Assembly (NCBI GenBank): GCA_031261005.1
Contig: JAISKF010000024.1
Location: 1-58,881, forward strand
Origin: Enterobacteriaceae bacterium
GTDB taxonomy: Bacteria; Pseudomonadota; Gammaproteobacteria; Enterobacterales; Enterobacteriaceae
DNA: 58,881 bases
Reading direction: 5' to 3'
Notes under the pieces: generated by a model
Seen by the model: only the letters and a program-made list of their open reading frames with translations
Told to the model about the DNA's origin: nothing
Databases searched by the model: none
Shown: piece by piece, positions 58,039-58,881 of the stretch
Numbering within the stretch: the first letter of the stretch is position 1
Layout: each line of letters starts with the position of its first letter
Program-made: the position numbers and the translations under genes

Positions 58039-58124
58039 ACTGTTTTGGATCTATCAGAAAGGTTCTTCTTGCGGGTAAAATCATGCGATACTAATCATTA
58101 TTTCTCGCCATTAGGAGTGAATAC

Positions 58125-58694
58125 GTGGCACATCTTATACCTGCAATTTTTCTTGACCGAGACGGCACGCTGAATGTCGATCACGGTTATGTACATGAAA
58201 TCGACCAATTTCAATTTATTGATGGCGCGATTGAAGCCTGTATTGAATTGAAACAAATGGGTTTTGCTCTGGTTCTCGTTACGAATCAGTCTGGCATTGC
58301 CAGAGGTAAATTCACGGAAGATCAGTTTCTATCGTTGACGGAATGGATGGATTGGTCACTGGCTGATCGCGGTGTCGATTTAGATGGTATCTATTATTGC
58401 CCGCATCACCCTGATGGTGTGGACGGTGAATTTCGTCAAGTTTGTGATTGCCGTAAGCCTCAGCCGGGAATGTTGCTATCTGCACAAAAAGAGCTGCATA
58501 TTGATATGGCAGCTTCGTATATGGTGGGTGATAAACCGGAAGATATGCAGGCAGCCGTTAATGCGGGTGTAGGACATAAAGTATTAGTGAAAACGGGTAA
58601 ACCGATTACACCAGAAGGTGAAGCACTTGCTGATGCAGTTATTAGTAGTCTGGCATCACTACCAAATGCTATTAAAGCAGGGCAATTTAGCTGA
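58125..58694 (+). CDS. gmhB: D-glycero-beta-D-manno-heptose-1,7-bisphosphate 7-phosphatase GmhB
   Basis: This 189-residue HAD-family phosphatase makes heptose 1-phosphate for the lipopolysaccharide inner core. The nucleophile is Asp11 in FLDRDGTLN; the second motif is VVTNQSG-like ([11 protein letters not shown]); zinc ligands are in YYCPHHPDG...CDCRKP; the last motif is [12 protein letters not shown]. The start is GTG with AGGAG upstream. It precedes the rRNA operon as in E. coli. Confidence 0.96.
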   Translation: MAHLIPAIFLDRDGTLNVDHGYVHEIDQFQFIDGAIEACIELKQMGFALVLVTNQSGIARGKFTEDQFLSLTEWMDWSLADRGVDLDGIYYCPHHPDGVDGEFRQVCDCRKPQPGMLLSAQKELHIDMAASYMVGDKPEDMQAAVNAGVGHKVLVKTGKPITPEGEALADAVISSLASLPNAIKAGQFS

Positions 58695-58698
58695 TTAT

Positions 58699-58778
58699 TA
58701 GTATAAGTTTTCTCCAGTTAGTAAAAAATTTTATTTAGCACTTGCTATTCATCATAATGCCCCTATAATGCGCCACCA
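58699..58778 (+). promoter_or_regulatory. rrn P1 promoter with UP element
   Basis: An A/T-rich UP-like stretch (58699-58740) precedes -35 TTGCTA (58742-58747), a 16-base spacer, -10 TATAAT (58764-58769) and the GC-rich discriminator GCGCCACC. The start is expected at A58778 in CCACCACTGACACGG, a block shared with E. coli rrn P1. The 16-base spacer and discriminator are those of ppGpp-controlled rRNA promoters. Confidence 0.93.
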
Positions 58779-58838
58779 CTGACACGGGATAGCCGTTGTT
58801 GGTTGATGTTTTGAGTGCAAAAATCCACGATTTAACAC

Positions 58839-58866
58839 TTGACTCTAAAACGGGAAAGCGTAGTAT
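58839..58866 (+). promoter_or_regulatory. rrn P2 promoter
   Basis: TTGACT (58839-58844), a 16-base spacer containing AACGGGAAAGCG, and TAGTAT (58861-58866). The 16S gene itself lies beyond the window end. Confidence 0.88.
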
Positions 58867-58881
58867 ACGCAGCCCGTGCCG

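Overview
The window is a chromosomal segment from a gamma-proteobacterium of the order Enterobacterales. Almost every gene has an Escherichia coli counterpart, and long blocks keep the E. coli order: csdE-csdA-ygdI-gcvA-ygdD-rlmM-xni-ppnN-queF-syd-csrB-yqcC-truC, and yaeH-dapD-glnD-map-rpsB-tsf-pyrH-frr-dxr-uppS-cdsA-rseP-bamA-skp-lpxD-fabZ-lpxA-lpxB-rnhB-dnaE-accA-tilS-rof-yaeP-yaeQ-arfB-proS-trmO-rcsF-metQIN-gmhB-rrn. Base composition is moderate and spacers are AT-rich. A full 127-bp ERIC element supports Enterobacterales. I cannot name the genus; a non-Escherichia lineage is likely because several neighbourhoods differ from E. coli.

Layout. 1-5.4 kb: sulfur metabolism (CsdAE sulfur transfer, TcyJLN cystine uptake, D-cysteine desulfhydrase). 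5.7-15.2 kb: lipoprotein YgdI, sRNA GcvB divergent from its activator gene gcvA, rRNA and tRNA modification (RlmM, TruC, QueF), PpnN, Xni, Syd, and the CsrA-sequestering sRNA CsrB. 15.3-19.9 kb: dapD, glnD, map on the minus strand. 20.3-22.7 kb: a pyrB-pyrC pair of a type not usual in enterobacteria, behind a candidate attenuator with a 17-codon leader reading frame. 22.9-42.9 kb: the large plus-strand housekeeping run for translation, isoprenoid and phospholipid precursors, envelope protein assembly (RseP, BamA, Skp), lipid A (LpxD, FabZ, LpxA, LpxB), RNase HII, DNA polymerase III alpha and AccA. 43.3-48.0 kb: lactate permease plus LutABC lactate oxidation, on the minus strand. 48.5-58.7 kb: tilS, a small cytochrome c, rof-yaeP, yaeQ-arfB, proS, trmO-rcsF, the metNIQ methionine importer with MetJ boxes in its promoter, and gmhB. 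The window ends in the tandem P1/P2 promoters of an rRNA operon.

Two layers of small repeats overlie this. One is a MITE-like element of about 140-205 bp with terminal inverted repeats (at least four complete copies plus fragments), often carrying a second hairpin repeat that begins GTAGGGGCG. The other is ERIC and its internally deleted derivatives. Both sit in gene spacers, and two MITE-like copies split the normally tight lpxB-rnhB-dnaE cluster. The most unusual content is the pyrBC operon with its leader, followed by the MITE-like family. No phage, CRISPR array, toxin system or IS transposase gene was seen.
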